Assembly: GCA_031553595.1 (NCBI GenBank)
Contig: JAVBLI010000015.1
Coordinates: forward strand, 1-64,000
Length of the DNA stretch: 64,000 nt
Origin: RGIG3701 sp031553595
GTDB taxonomy: Bacteria > Planctomycetota > Planctomycetia > Pirellulales > Thermoguttaceae
Direction of reading: 5' to 3'
Each line of letters opens with the position of its first letter. Position 1 is the stretch's first letter. The translations under genes were made by a program, and so were the position numbers. Below the pieces are notes generated by a model. That model was given only the letters and a program-made list of their open reading frames with translations, ran no database searches and was not told where the DNA came from. Shown here in pieces: positions 53,613 to 61,271 of this stretch.

Positions 53613-53758
53613 GGAGTGTAGAGTGTAGAGTGCAGAGTGTAGAGTTTGCCAAACGGACTTCGAACATTATGTAAATGGAAGCAATCGCTGCCACTTTGAT
53701 CGAAGTATCCTTCTCGCTTGATAAACTCTACACTCTACACTCTACATTCTACACTCCT
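53613..53758. repeat. Phrase-repeat hairpin in the spoIIE-hydC gap
   Basis: Left arm 53613-53648 built of GTGTAGA/GTGCAGA units; right arm 53723-53758 of CTCTACA units. Roughly 36 bp pair with few mismatches. It fills the gap up to the phosphatase stop codon. Confidence 0.85.
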
Positions 53759-54939
53759 TACACGTATTTAATGCTGACGCGCTTGAGGAAATTCGCCTCG
53801 AGCGTGTGGGCGATTCGTTTAATGATGTTTCGTCGTAATTCCAGATCCTGCGGCAAGCGGGGGTCCTGGTGGGCTTCGTTGATGCGCGTACCGACGAGGA
53901 TTTCGATGACGTCGTTTTGCAGCATCAGGTCGACCATCTTGCCGGCCGGGTTATCGTGGTGCTCGCCGTCATATTTTTCGAGGTACTGCGCCGTTTTCGT
54001 CAGCGTGAAGATGCCTTCGGTCACGAGGTCGATTCCGTCCATCGTCGACATCGGCGGCATCTCCGGGTGAAGATTTTTTAAATCCATCTTCAACTTGCGG
54101 CCCAAAATCCGCGAGATGATCTCCGCCGACGTGCCGCCGCTGATGACTTTCGCGCCGTCGTAGTTCGCAATCATCTCGGCACACTCCGCGTCGCGTTTGC
54201 CGTCGTAAGGCGGGCCCGTGAAAAGCAACATCTTCCGCGGATGCCGGAAATACAGCCCCGCGCAGGTCATGTCGTCGTTGTTCACGCCGTTGGTTTCTTT
54301 CATGCGGGCCTGGCGGATGATGTCGTCGCTGAGCTCGTGGGAGGAAATATCAGGCCGGTCTGCCACGCGTCGCTGGACATAATCGCCGCAGCCACGCCGC
54401 CGCCACCCCAGCGGATACGCACGGCTGCCCATGCCCGCCTGGCTGATGCCGTCCGAAAAAAACACGAGCCGATCGGTCGTCTCCAGCGAAAAGTCGTAAA
54501 CCTTCATCTTCCGGTCCTGCCACTTCTCGGACTCCAGTTCCTGGAACGGCACGTCCAGCACGCCGCCCTTTCTCAGCAGCAGGAATCCCGGATTGCCCAT
54601 CTCAATCACCCGCGCGTCGCCCCGCAGGTCGATATTGACGATCGTAAACGTGGCGTAACTGATTTTCCGCACCTGGCAGATCGGCAGGGCGTCCATCATG
54701 ATGTCGGCCGCGTGCAGGATCCGCTCGGAACTCTCGCAGGCGAATTTCAAGGCCATCGTGGCGGTCATCGACGCGAGGATGTTCGCCTTGACGCCGCTGC
54801 CCAGGCCGTCGGAAAGCACCGCCACCACCCGCCCACCGTCGTCGTTCTTCTGGAACTTGAACGCGTCGCCGCAAATATTCTCCCCATACTTACAGCGCTG
54901 GCTGTAGCCGAGATCGATATGGAGCGGGGAAATGGGCAT
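53758..54939 (-). CDS. SpoIIE-type serine phosphatase
   Basis: PP2C-like phosphatase of about 393 residues. The N-terminal 190 residues form the SpoIIE domain: VAVLSDGLGSGVKAN (Asp44-Gly45 metal site), MDALPICQVRKISYATFTIVNID and DRLVFFSDGISQAG (second metal Asp). Residues 245-393 add a region with LLFTGPPYDGKRDAECAEMIANYDGAKVISGGTSAEIISRI and NGVNNDDMT before it. Genes for such phosphatases often accompany sensory [FeFe]-hydrogenases, as here. No SD: a repeat arm directly abuts the ATG, and the in-frame upstream codons (to 55026) lie within the repeat. It likely relays a redox or H2 signal by dephosphorylating an unknown target. Confidence 0.85.
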   Translation of the reverse strand: MPISPLHIDLGYSQRCKYGENICGDAFKFQKNDDGGRVVAVLSDGLGSGVKANILASMTATMALKFACESSERILHAADIMMDALPICQVRKISYATFTIVNIDLRGDARVIEMGNPGFLLLRKGGVLDVPFQELESEKWQDRKMKVYDFSLETTDRLVFFSDGISQAGMGSRAYPLGWRRRGCGDYVQRRVADRPDISSHELSDDIIRQARMKETNGVNNDDMTCAGLYFRHPRKMLLFTGPPYDGKRDAECAEMIANYDGAKVISGGTSAEIISRILGRKLKMDLKNLHPEMPPMSTMDGIDLVTEGIFTLTKTAQYLEKYDGEHHDNPAGKMVDLMLQNDVIEILVGTRINEAHQDPRLPQDLELRRNIIKRIAHTLEANFLKRVSIKYV

Positions 54940-54942
54940 GAC

Positions 54943-55050
54943 GAATTGATAATTGACAATGGATAATTGAAAATTCGCAAGCGAGCTACCAGCCGAAAAT
55001 TTGAACATGACGCAGATAATTATCAATTATCCATTGTCAATTATCAATTT
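54943..55050. repeat. Phrase-repeat hairpin in the hydS-spoIIE gap
   Basis: Left arm 54943-54970 and right arm 55023-55050 match at 27 of 28 positions (units ATTGATA, ATTGACA, TGGATA). The 52-nt centre carries TCGCAAGCGAGC. Confidence 0.88.
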
Positions 55051-55052
55051 GT

Positions 55053-56756
55053 TCACTGGTCCGCGTATCCTTCGGCGATACTGCGTAACAAAATTTCGGT
55101 CTCGGCCATGTGTTCGCCGAGTTTGCAGGCGATGTCCTGGACGGTGGCGAGGTTTTTGTTGATGACCTCGCGGGCACGGGCGGCGATCTGGCCCCGGCGA
55201 AATTCGGTGGTCGTGATGTCGAAAAGCATCGCGCCGACGACCTGTCCCGGGTCGATGTTGAATACGTTGAGGCTCAACAGGCGGTTGTTCAGCCGGAGCA
55301 TGTCTTTGCTGAGTTCTTCCTTCGTTTGCAGCACTTCCTCGAAAAGTTCGGCGAACGGGATGAGTTTCTGGAGCATCGCGCCGGGCATGCCGGGGGCGGC
55401 TTCATAAATGTCCATCGCTTCCTCGCCGGCCAGCTCCGCGAATCGCCGGTTGCACTCGACGAGCTTCAGATTCCGGTCGACGATCACCACCGCCGCGGGG
55501 ATGCACCGCAAAATGGCGTTCGACTTTTTCTGGGCCAGGTTCCGCATGTACGAAACGCACATGTTCGGCTCGGCCTTCCCCGCCAGCAGCGCGCGGGCGA
55601 AGTTCATGCAGGTGTCGTATCCGCAGCCGCCGCAGTTGAGTTCGTCCTGGGGTTTCGTCTTGCCGACGCTTCGCAGCGCCTGTTTGATGTCCTGCAAATT
55701 GACCGGCTCGGCGGGAATGGTATCTTTTTCGTAACGAGCCTGAATTTCCACCTTGGCTCGCTTCGGGAGCGTCGGCTGAATGCGTGTGTGCCGGATAATA
55801 CGCAACCGCTCGGCCAGCCCGGCGGAATTATGCTCCGCCGCGGGGCCATGGACGCAGCCACCGATGCACGCCAGCGTTTCGATAAAAACCGGCTCGCGGA
55901 TTTCCCGGGGCCGCAGCCCGGTGAGCAGTTGCCGCAGGGCCTGGATGCCCGAAACGGACACGAAATGCACGTTATCGCAGTTGCCGTGGGCCTTGATCGT
56001 GTCGTTCATGCCGCCCTCGATCGGGTACAGCATCCCCTCCTCGGCGGTGTCCAGCACGAAAACGTCGTCCTCGGCCGGCTCCAGCGCCCACGGATTAATG
56101 CCCACTTCCTTGAACCACTGGTGCAGCCGGGGGTAAATCATGGCGATCGAAAACAGCTCGGGATGGCGATCCGCCTCATTTTTCTTCGCGACGCACGGGC
56201 CGACGAACACGATTTTGATTTTCTTGCCGAATCGCTCCCGCAGCATTTTCGCGTGGGCCTGGGCGGGCGAAAGCACCTGCGTGATGGAGTCCGTAAATTC
56301 CGGCATGTACTTCCGAATGAGGTCGACCGTCGCGGGGCACGCCGAGGAAATCATCACGCCGGATTTCATTTCCGAAAGCGTGGCGGCCAAGTCGTCCGAC
56401 ACCGCCTGCGCCCCCAGCGCCGTTTCGCTCACCCCCGCAAATCCCAGCTTCTTCAGCGCCGCGATCATCTTCCCCGTCGGCAGCCCCTTAAACTCACTCA
56501 CCCACGACGGAGCCAGCGAAATATACACCGGCGAATCGCCCTGCAGCAACTGCCGCACGCGCCCAAGGTCGTCCCGAATCTTTTTCGCGTGGGCCGGGCA
56601 CACCTCCACACAATGACCGCAGGCGATGCAAAGTTCGGACATCACCGACGCGTGGCCGTTCTGAATCTTAATCGCCTTCACGGGACAGTGGCGGACACAC
56701 TTGAAGCAGTCCTGGCACTCGGCGTCGGCCGTGAAAATGGGGTAACTGTGGTTCAT
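55053..56756 (-). CDS. Sensory-type [FeFe]-hydrogenase with PAS domain (HydS-like)
   Basis: 567 residues. Two N-terminal [4Fe-4S] clusters (Cys14-24, Cys43-53), an H-cluster domain, a four-Cys Fes domain (CGGCGYDTC ... C400) and a PAS domain (about 412-480) with a C-terminal helix. H-cluster motifs: SACPA (138-142), VGPCVAKK (185-192), ACIGGCVHGP (296-305). The ligand cysteines remain, but the proton-relay cysteine of TSCCP is replaced by Ala139. That substitution, plus PAS and the neighbouring phosphatase, matches group C putative sensory hydrogenases such as Thermotoga HydS. It presumably senses H2 or redox state and signals through the SpoIIE phosphatase. No SD; the ATG abuts a repeat arm. 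Confidence 0.85.
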   Translation of the reverse strand: MNHSYPIFTADAECQDCFKCVRHCPVKAIKIQNGHASVMSELCIACGHCVEVCPAHAKKIRDDLGRVRQLLQGDSPVYISLAPSWVSEFKGLPTGKMIAALKKLGFAGVSETALGAQAVSDDLAATLSEMKSGVMISSACPATVDLIRKYMPEFTDSITQVLSPAQAHAKMLRERFGKKIKIVFVGPCVAKKNEADRHPELFSIAMIYPRLHQWFKEVGINPWALEPAEDDVFVLDTAEEGMLYPIEGGMNDTIKAHGNCDNVHFVSVSGIQALRQLLTGLRPREIREPVFIETLACIGGCVHGPAAEHNSAGLAERLRIIRHTRIQPTLPKRAKVEIQARYEKDTIPAEPVNLQDIKQALRSVGKTKPQDELNCGGCGYDTCMNFARALLAGKAEPNMCVSYMRNLAQKKSNAILRCIPAAVVIVDRNLKLVECNRRFAELAGEEAMDIYEAAPGMPGAMLQKLIPFAELFEEVLQTKEELSKDMLRLNNRLLSLNVFNIDPGQVVGAMLFDITTTEFRRGQIAARAREVINKNLATVQDIACKLGEHMAETEILLRSIAEGYADQ

Positions 56757-56757
56757 G

Positions 56758-56852
56758 GGAATTAGGAGTGAGGAATGAGGAATGATTTTAGGGAACGGAA
56801 ATGAAGGACGCTTGCGAAATTTCTTTTTCCTAATTCCTCATTCCTAATTTTT
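56758..56852. repeat. Phrase-repeat hairpin in the rex-hydS gap
   Basis: Left arm 56758-56784 (units TTAGGAG, TGAGGAA) and right arm 56828-56852 (units TTCCTAA, TTCCTCA) are an imperfect inverted repeat. The centre carries GACGCTTGCG. The right arm overlaps the last codons of the Rex-ferredoxin gene. Confidence 0.8.
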
Positions 56853-57755
56853 CTTAAATTTCTCGCCGAGCAGGTCGATGAGCATCTCCCGGCCGACGCG
56901 GTGATGGCACACGCCGTCGATTATAATATTAGGGCCGTCGGAACACTCGCCCACGCAACACTTGCCGGAAAGCTCGATTTGAGCGTCGACGCCGTTTTCC
57001 TCAATGAAATTTTCGATCACCCGGAGGTTTTCTTCGTTGCCGCGCGCGAAACAGGAGCTGCCCATGCAAATGACGATTTTACCCATTTTACCGTTGTCCT
57101 CCGTGGTTTTTTCCTTTTTTTTCAGGCCGAACTGTTTCATTTTCGCGGAGAGTACGGCAAATCCACCGGCGATCACCTCCCGCTGCACAATCACCTCGTC
57201 CGGCACCTGGAGACTCACATTCGCGAAGTTCCAAAAAGCACGCACGCCGTACGAAATCATGTCGTCCACCATCCGCTGGGCACTCTGCGGGCCGACGCAA
57301 ATGATGCCCACGCTGGGCTGAATCAGCTTGACCATCGCGGGCATCAACCGGCTGTCGTATACCTCATGGCCATGGATAATGCGCCCGATTTTCACCGGAT
57401 CGGCATCGAAAACCGTCGTGATTCGAATTCCATACTCCGCAAACTCCTCATGGCCCAGCAAAGCACTGCCCAACGAACCGGCCCCGACCAAACACGCCGT
57501 GCACTCGATGTCCCAGCCGAGAAATTTGCGGATCGCCAAGATGAGTTCATCCGTACGGTAACCGACGCCCGGCTGGCCCGTCACGCCGGTGAGCTCGAAA
57601 TCCTTCCGAACGATAATCCGGTCGAGATTCATATAATCGGCCAGTTTCGTCGTCGACGCGTGCACTTCCCCCGCCTCGTGCATCAGCACCAGCTTGTGCA
57701 TGTAGGACGGCATCCGCCGAATGGCGGGCGTATTCTGGATTTTGACTCGGCCCAT
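56844..57755 (-). CDS. rex: Rex redox repressor fused to a thioredoxin-like [2Fe-2S] domain
   Basis: 303 residues; ordinary Rex is about 210. Residues 1-80 are the Rex winged helix (RRMPSYMHKLVLM, NLDRIIVRKDFELTG, GQPGVGYRTDEL) and 85-210 the NADH-binding Rossmann domain (CLVGAGSLGSAL, FDADPVKIG) with the domain-swapping C-terminal helix. After a charged linker (211-224), residues 225-303 are a thioredoxin-like [2Fe-2S] module with C230-x4-C235 and C267-x3-C271. The gene opens the hydrogenase operon. Rex normally represses fermentation genes until NADH rises, so autoregulation of the operon is expected; the ferredoxin module could add redox sensing or electron contact with HydB/HydC. AGAGG SD. 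Only sequencing error could otherwise explain one continuous frame, which seems unlikely. Confidence 0.88.
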   Translation of the reverse strand: MGRVKIQNTPAIRRMPSYMHKLVLMHEAGEVHASTTKLADYMNLDRIIVRKDFELTGVTGQPGVGYRTDELILAIRKFLGWDIECTACLVGAGSLGSALLGHEEFAEYGIRITTVFDADPVKIGRIIHGHEVYDSRLMPAMVKLIQPSVGIICVGPQSAQRMVDDMISYGVRAFWNFANVSLQVPDEVIVQREVIAGGFAVLSAKMKQFGLKKKEKTTEDNGKMGKIVICMGSSCFARGNEENLRVIENFIEENGVDAQIELSGKCCVGECSDGPNIIIDGVCHHRVGREMLIDLLGEKFKKN

Positions 57756-57806
57756 AATCGCGTCCTCTGACTGGGTGGAATAATTCCCGTATGTTACATG
57801 AGTATA

Positions 57807-57835
57807 AATATATCCAAATCCGATACGGGCGTCAA
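57807..57835 (-). promoter_or_regulatory. Promoter of the hydrogenase operon
   Basis: TTGACG (57830-57835) and TATATT (57807-57812) with a 17-bp spacer on the minus strand, about 45-nt leader. No canonical Rex palindrome was found around it. Confidence 0.72.
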
Positions 57836-57913
57836 GGGGAGTTAGGTCTTTTTTTATCTAAAATTGGATATTTTTTTATTTAAGTCCCGCGAGAAGATTT
57901 AGCGCAGGCTAAG

Positions 57914-57985
57914 AATTATTAGGAATTAGGAATAGAAGAATGAGAAATTGCGTAAGCGTTCAAAACATTCCTAATTCCTAATTCC
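57914..57985. repeat. Phrase-repeat hairpin upstream of the hydrogenase operon
   Basis: Left arm 57914-57935 (ATTATTAGGAATTAGGAATA) pairs with right arm 57966-57985 (CATTCCTAATTCCTAATTCC); the centre carries TTGCGTAAGCG. It lies just after the stop codon of the membrane-protein gene at 57989. Confidence 0.8.
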
Positions 57986-57988
57986 CCC

Positions 57989-59269
57989 CTACTCCCGCGG
58001 GTCGGACTTCAGCTGAGGCAGTTCCGGCAGCGGCACGCCCTGGGATTTCGGCAGCCAGACCTCATCCATTTCCACCGCGTCCACATCCCGCCGCAGCAGC
58101 ATGTAAATACCCGAAAACAGCGAGCAGACGTAAATCACCGTGAACGACAGCGGCAAGAGCCCTGCCATATACACGAAGAACCAGACGTACAGATTCTGCT
58201 CCGTGGCGGGGTTTTTACCGGACGCCCAGAAAAAGAGCGCCACCGCGCCCCACGTAATGCCGCACATCACCAACCGCCCGAGAATGCCGTAAAGCAGGCC
58301 GACCAAGAGGTAAAAGCCGTACCGCAGCGGCCGCTGGAGCGAATACGAATACGCCCGGCTCATGGCGTCAAAATAATCCGAGTTTTCACTCATCAGCGCC
58401 GAGAGCATCAGTGGCAGCCCGAGCACCGTGCCGAGAATCATGAACACGCCCATGAACGCGAACAAGAGCGAAATCGGTGTGGCCAGTGACGTGAAAAACT
58501 CCGGCAGCAGCGCCGTCACCCACACCGGCGCCAGCACCAGCGCCACCCCCACGCCCATCAGCACCGCCGCGATCACCGCCGACACGATGTGCTTTCGCGC
58601 CATCATCATCGCATGAATCAGCGACGGCCGCACCCCCGTGGCGATCCGCACCGTGGTCATCCGGGCCACGACCATCTGAATGGCGAAGAAGTTCAATACG
58701 AGAAATGCCGCGATGACGATTTTCGGCAATGATATTTTTTCTTTGGAAATTTTTGGCAGCCTGGCATAACAAATGGGGATTTCATAAAAATCTACCCCGT
58801 AGCGCGAAAAATGTTTATCAAGACTTTTCACTTTATTACTAAACGCCTTCGCATCGACCACCCCATCCTGTGGCCCTGTAAGCAATTCGTTCCACTGATT
58901 ACACTCTACCGCATAAGCACCGTTAAGAGAATATAATTCTTTAGAAACAACCCCGTGCTTTGAGCTGATGAAAACATCATTACATGCTTCCATGTTTCGC
59001 ATGAACGGTTTAACGTCATTTTGACAAATGGAATAATCGCCGACGGCCAGATGGTCTGGCGGGAAAACATGCTCTTTCGGTACTGAAAAACGCGTCCACC
59101 CCGAAAACGCCCAGCTAAACAGCGCGATGCACACCACCAGATTCAGCGTCACGCACGTCAACAGCCGCAGCGAGAAGCCGAAACGCAGGCTTTTGCGCAG
59201 AATCAGCCACGGAAACACCTCATTCCAGTCCACCGCGCGTAAAAGATACGGATTTTGTTGGGATTTCAT
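57989..59269 (-). CDS. Polytopic membrane protein
   Basis: About 426 residues, roughly six transmembrane helices: 36-57, about 210-230 (KIVIAAFLVLNFFAIQMVV), two long hydrophobic stretches near 245-310 (SAVIAAVLMGVGVALVLAPVWV; LFAFMGVFMILGTVLGLPL), one near 340-365 and one near 378-405. The first helix is separated from the rest by an extracytoplasmic loop of about 150 residues (60-205). AGGAG SD sets the start at 59269; the longer frame to 59377 runs through MITE-like copy 6. It follows an Hsp70-type gene in the same direction. I do not recognise a family; related planctomycete genes are usually annotated as hypothetical. Confidence 0.75.
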   Translation of the reverse strand: MKSQQNPYLLRAVDWNEVFPWLILRKSLRFGFSLRLLTCVTLNLVVCIALFSWAFSGWTRFSVPKEHVFPPDHLAVGDYSICQNDVKPFMRNMEACNDVFISSKHGVVSKELYSLNGAYAVECNQWNELLTGPQDGVVDAKAFSNKVKSLDKHFSRYGVDFYEIPICYARLPKISKEKISLPKIVIAAFLVLNFFAIQMVVARMTTVRIATGVRPSLIHAMMMARKHIVSAVIAAVLMGVGVALVLAPVWVTALLPEFFTSLATPISLLFAFMGVFMILGTVLGLPLMLSALMSENSDYFDAMSRAYSYSLQRPLRYGFYLLVGLLYGILGRLVMCGITWGAVALFFWASGKNPATEQNLYVWFFVYMAGLLPLSFTVIYVCSLFSGIYMLLRRDVDAVEMDEVWLPKSQGVPLPELPQLKSDPRE

Positions 59270-59303
59270 GGCGATTTCTCCTGTGATTTTCGGGATTCCA
59301 TAA

Positions 59304-59427
59304 AACAACAGCCGGGAACGAAGTGAAGCGTAGCGCAACGGGAGTAACCGGATAGGCCCCGCTGAGCGAGTTACCACTTCTATCCGGTCACTCTCGCTGC
59401 GCTTCGTTCCCGGCTGCTGTTTTTGTG
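59304..59427. repeat. MITE-like palindromic element, copy 6
   Basis: Starts AACAACAGCCGGGAACGAAG and ends TTCCCGGCTGCTGTTTTTG; inner arms AACCGGATAG and CTATCCGGTC. It ends just before the stop codon of the Hsp70 gene (59429). Confidence 0.85.
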
Positions 59428-59428
59428 C

Positions 59429-61159
59429 TCACTCATTCCTGACATTAAACTCGAGTTTCCATTTCCGGTCGTCCGTCGTCGAGCAGCACCAGAGCTCGAA
59501 CAGGCCCAGCTCCGTCACGCGGGAGTGAAACGTCACGGGCACGTACCCCGCCGCGTTCTGCTCGTCCACGTCCAGCACGGTTTCCAGCGAGTCGGTGTCC
59601 TGAAGGTCTTCGTCCGTCCAGGCTTCCAGCACATCCCCGATTTTGTCGTCTTTGCGGGTGGAGGAGCTGAAGATGCGGAACTGCTCTTTTTCGCCGACGA
59701 CCAGACCGATTTCCTCGCCGGGGACGGCCGATTCAGTGCCTTCTTCCATGCCGATGGGCGAGACGCACAGGGCGTGCATGGGGCGCGGGATGCCGGGGAT
59801 GGCGGGCCCGGTGGTTTCGATGCCAACGTAATACGCCCGTGCGGTGCCACCACGGATCCGCATGCCGCCGCGGGTTTTCATGAAACCGTAAAAGACCGCG
59901 CCGCGCGCCACGGCGTTATTTAAGTCGTGCGTCCCCAAAAGTGGCGTAATTTCGCCTTCCTCCGCGGCACGCCAACTCTGGAGCACCTCCAGCATCCGCG
60001 TCCGCAGCTGCGGGGCCTGAAACACGCCGCCGTTAAACAGCAGATATTTCGGCTGCACACCATGAGCCTGCAAAAATGCCGCGACGTGTTTCGTGATGGC
60101 GGCGTCCGCTTCATACGCCAGACCGATTTCTTTAAACCCCGACGCGCGGCTGCGCTGCGGGCGATCCGTTTTCATACACTGCGGGAAGAAACCGTCCAGC
60201 ACCAGCCGGCGGGCGTCCTCACTCGCCAAATCCGCCGAGACCGTACCGCCGATGAGCTTACTGCCCCGGCCCAGAAGCGTCACCGGCTGCGAATCCGGGG
60301 CGTCCTCCGCCAGCAGCTTTTCCTTCACCACGCGGCAACTGTGCGCCAGCGCCGCCGACGGCCAGCGTTCCACCTGCACGTTTTTCGCCTCAAAAAGCTG
60401 CGTCGCGTGGTACGCCAGCGCCAAATCCATGTTATCACCACCCACCAGCAGGTGATTCCCCACGGCCAGCCGCCGGAGAAACAAATCGCCGTCCTCCTCC
60501 TCCACCGCGACCAGCGAAAGGTCCGTGGTTCCGCCACCGACATCACAAATCAGCACCGAATCGCCCTTTTTGAGCGTTTTCCGCCATGCGTCGCCCTGCT
60601 CCAGCAGCCACGCGTAAATCGCCGCCTGGGGCTCCTCCAGCAGAATCATGTCCGCCGGCAGGCCCGCCTCCCGCGCCGCCTGATGCGTGAGTTCCCGGGC
60701 ACTGGCGTCAAACGATGCCGGCACGGTCAGCACCACACACTGCTCGGCAATAGGCGCGTCCGGAAACGCCGCCTCCCACGCACGCACGAGATGCTCGAGA
60801 TACCGCCGCGAGGCTTCTACGGGCGAGCATTTCTCCTCCGCCGACATTTCTGAGCCCCACGGCAAAATCGGCGCCAGCCGGTCCACGCCGCTATTACACA
60901 GCCACGATTTCGCGCTATGCACCGTCCGCTGCGGCTGCTTCTCCGAAAGCGCCCGAGCGTATTCCCCCGCCGTTTTCGCCTCCGCCGACTCGACATACAG
61001 AAAAGACGGAAGCGAATCCCGCGACTCCTCCATATTCGCGTCCACCCGCTGCGGAATCGGCAAAAGCGCATCCTCACATGCCTCCGCATCCGCCAGCGGC
61101 GCATAAATCAGCACGCAGTTCGTGGTGCCCAAATCCATTCCGACAACAAATTTTTTCAT
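59429..61159 (-). CDS. Hsp70-family ATPase
   Basis: About 576 residues. Hsp70 nucleotide-binding motifs: VVGMDLGTTNCVL (phosphate 1, Asp9), VLTVPASFD, ICDVGGGTTDLSL (phosphate 2, Asp206) and LLFNGGVFQAPQL (adenosine motif). After the ATPase (about residue 400) comes a shorter beta-rich C-terminal region (about 430-576), unlike the full DnaK substrate-binding domain with lid. It belongs to the divergent Hsp70 group seen in many planctomycetes, not the housekeeping DnaK. GGAG SD sets the start at 61159. Downstream lies the polytopic membrane protein, so it may serve a membrane-linked client. No DnaJ or GrpE gene is adjacent. Confidence 0.87.
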   Translation of the reverse strand: MKKFVVGMDLGTTNCVLIYAPLADAEACEDALLPIPQRVDANMEESRDSLPSFLYVESAEAKTAGEYARALSEKQPQRTVHSAKSWLCNSGVDRLAPILPWGSEMSAEEKCSPVEASRRYLEHLVRAWEAAFPDAPIAEQCVVLTVPASFDASARELTHQAAREAGLPADMILLEEPQAAIYAWLLEQGDAWRKTLKKGDSVLICDVGGGTTDLSLVAVEEEDGDLFLRRLAVGNHLLVGGDNMDLALAYHATQLFEAKNVQVERWPSAALAHSCRVVKEKLLAEDAPDSQPVTLLGRGSKLIGGTVSADLASEDARRLVLDGFFPQCMKTDRPQRSRASGFKEIGLAYEADAAITKHVAAFLQAHGVQPKYLLFNGGVFQAPQLRTRMLEVLQSWRAAEEGEITPLLGTHDLNNAVARGAVFYGFMKTRGGMRIRGGTARAYYVGIETTGPAIPGIPRPMHALCVSPIGMEEGTESAVPGEEIGLVVGEKEQFRIFSSSTRKDDKIGDVLEAWTDEDLQDTDSLETVLDVDEQNAAGYVPVTFHSRVTELGLFELWCCSTTDDRKWKLEFNVRNE

Positions 61160-61203
61160 CCCGACTCCGGTTTTCAAACCACGATCCACAAACCATGATC
61201 CAC

Positions 61204-61238
61204 AAAAAAGCGTCCCGCGAAACACTTCCGTGGGACGC
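61204..61238 (-). terminator. Intrinsic terminator after the lipoprotein gene
   Basis: On the minus strand a 7-bp perfect stem GCGTCCC/GGGACGC (61232-61238 with 61210-61216), extended inward by CGGAAGTGTTTCG pairing, is followed by six T residues (61204-61209). Confidence 0.85.
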
Positions 61239-61271
61239 GTCCATACAATCATGCACGACGACGCAAAGCGA

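Noticed and set aside
55053..56756. A second catalytic hydrogenase
   Set aside because: The proton-relay cysteine is Ala139 and a PAS domain follows, so a sensory role fits better than H2 production.
57756..57840. Rex operator at the hydrogenase promoter
   Set aside because: No TTGTGAAATATTTCACAA-like palindrome is visible. A diverged site may exist but I cannot support it.
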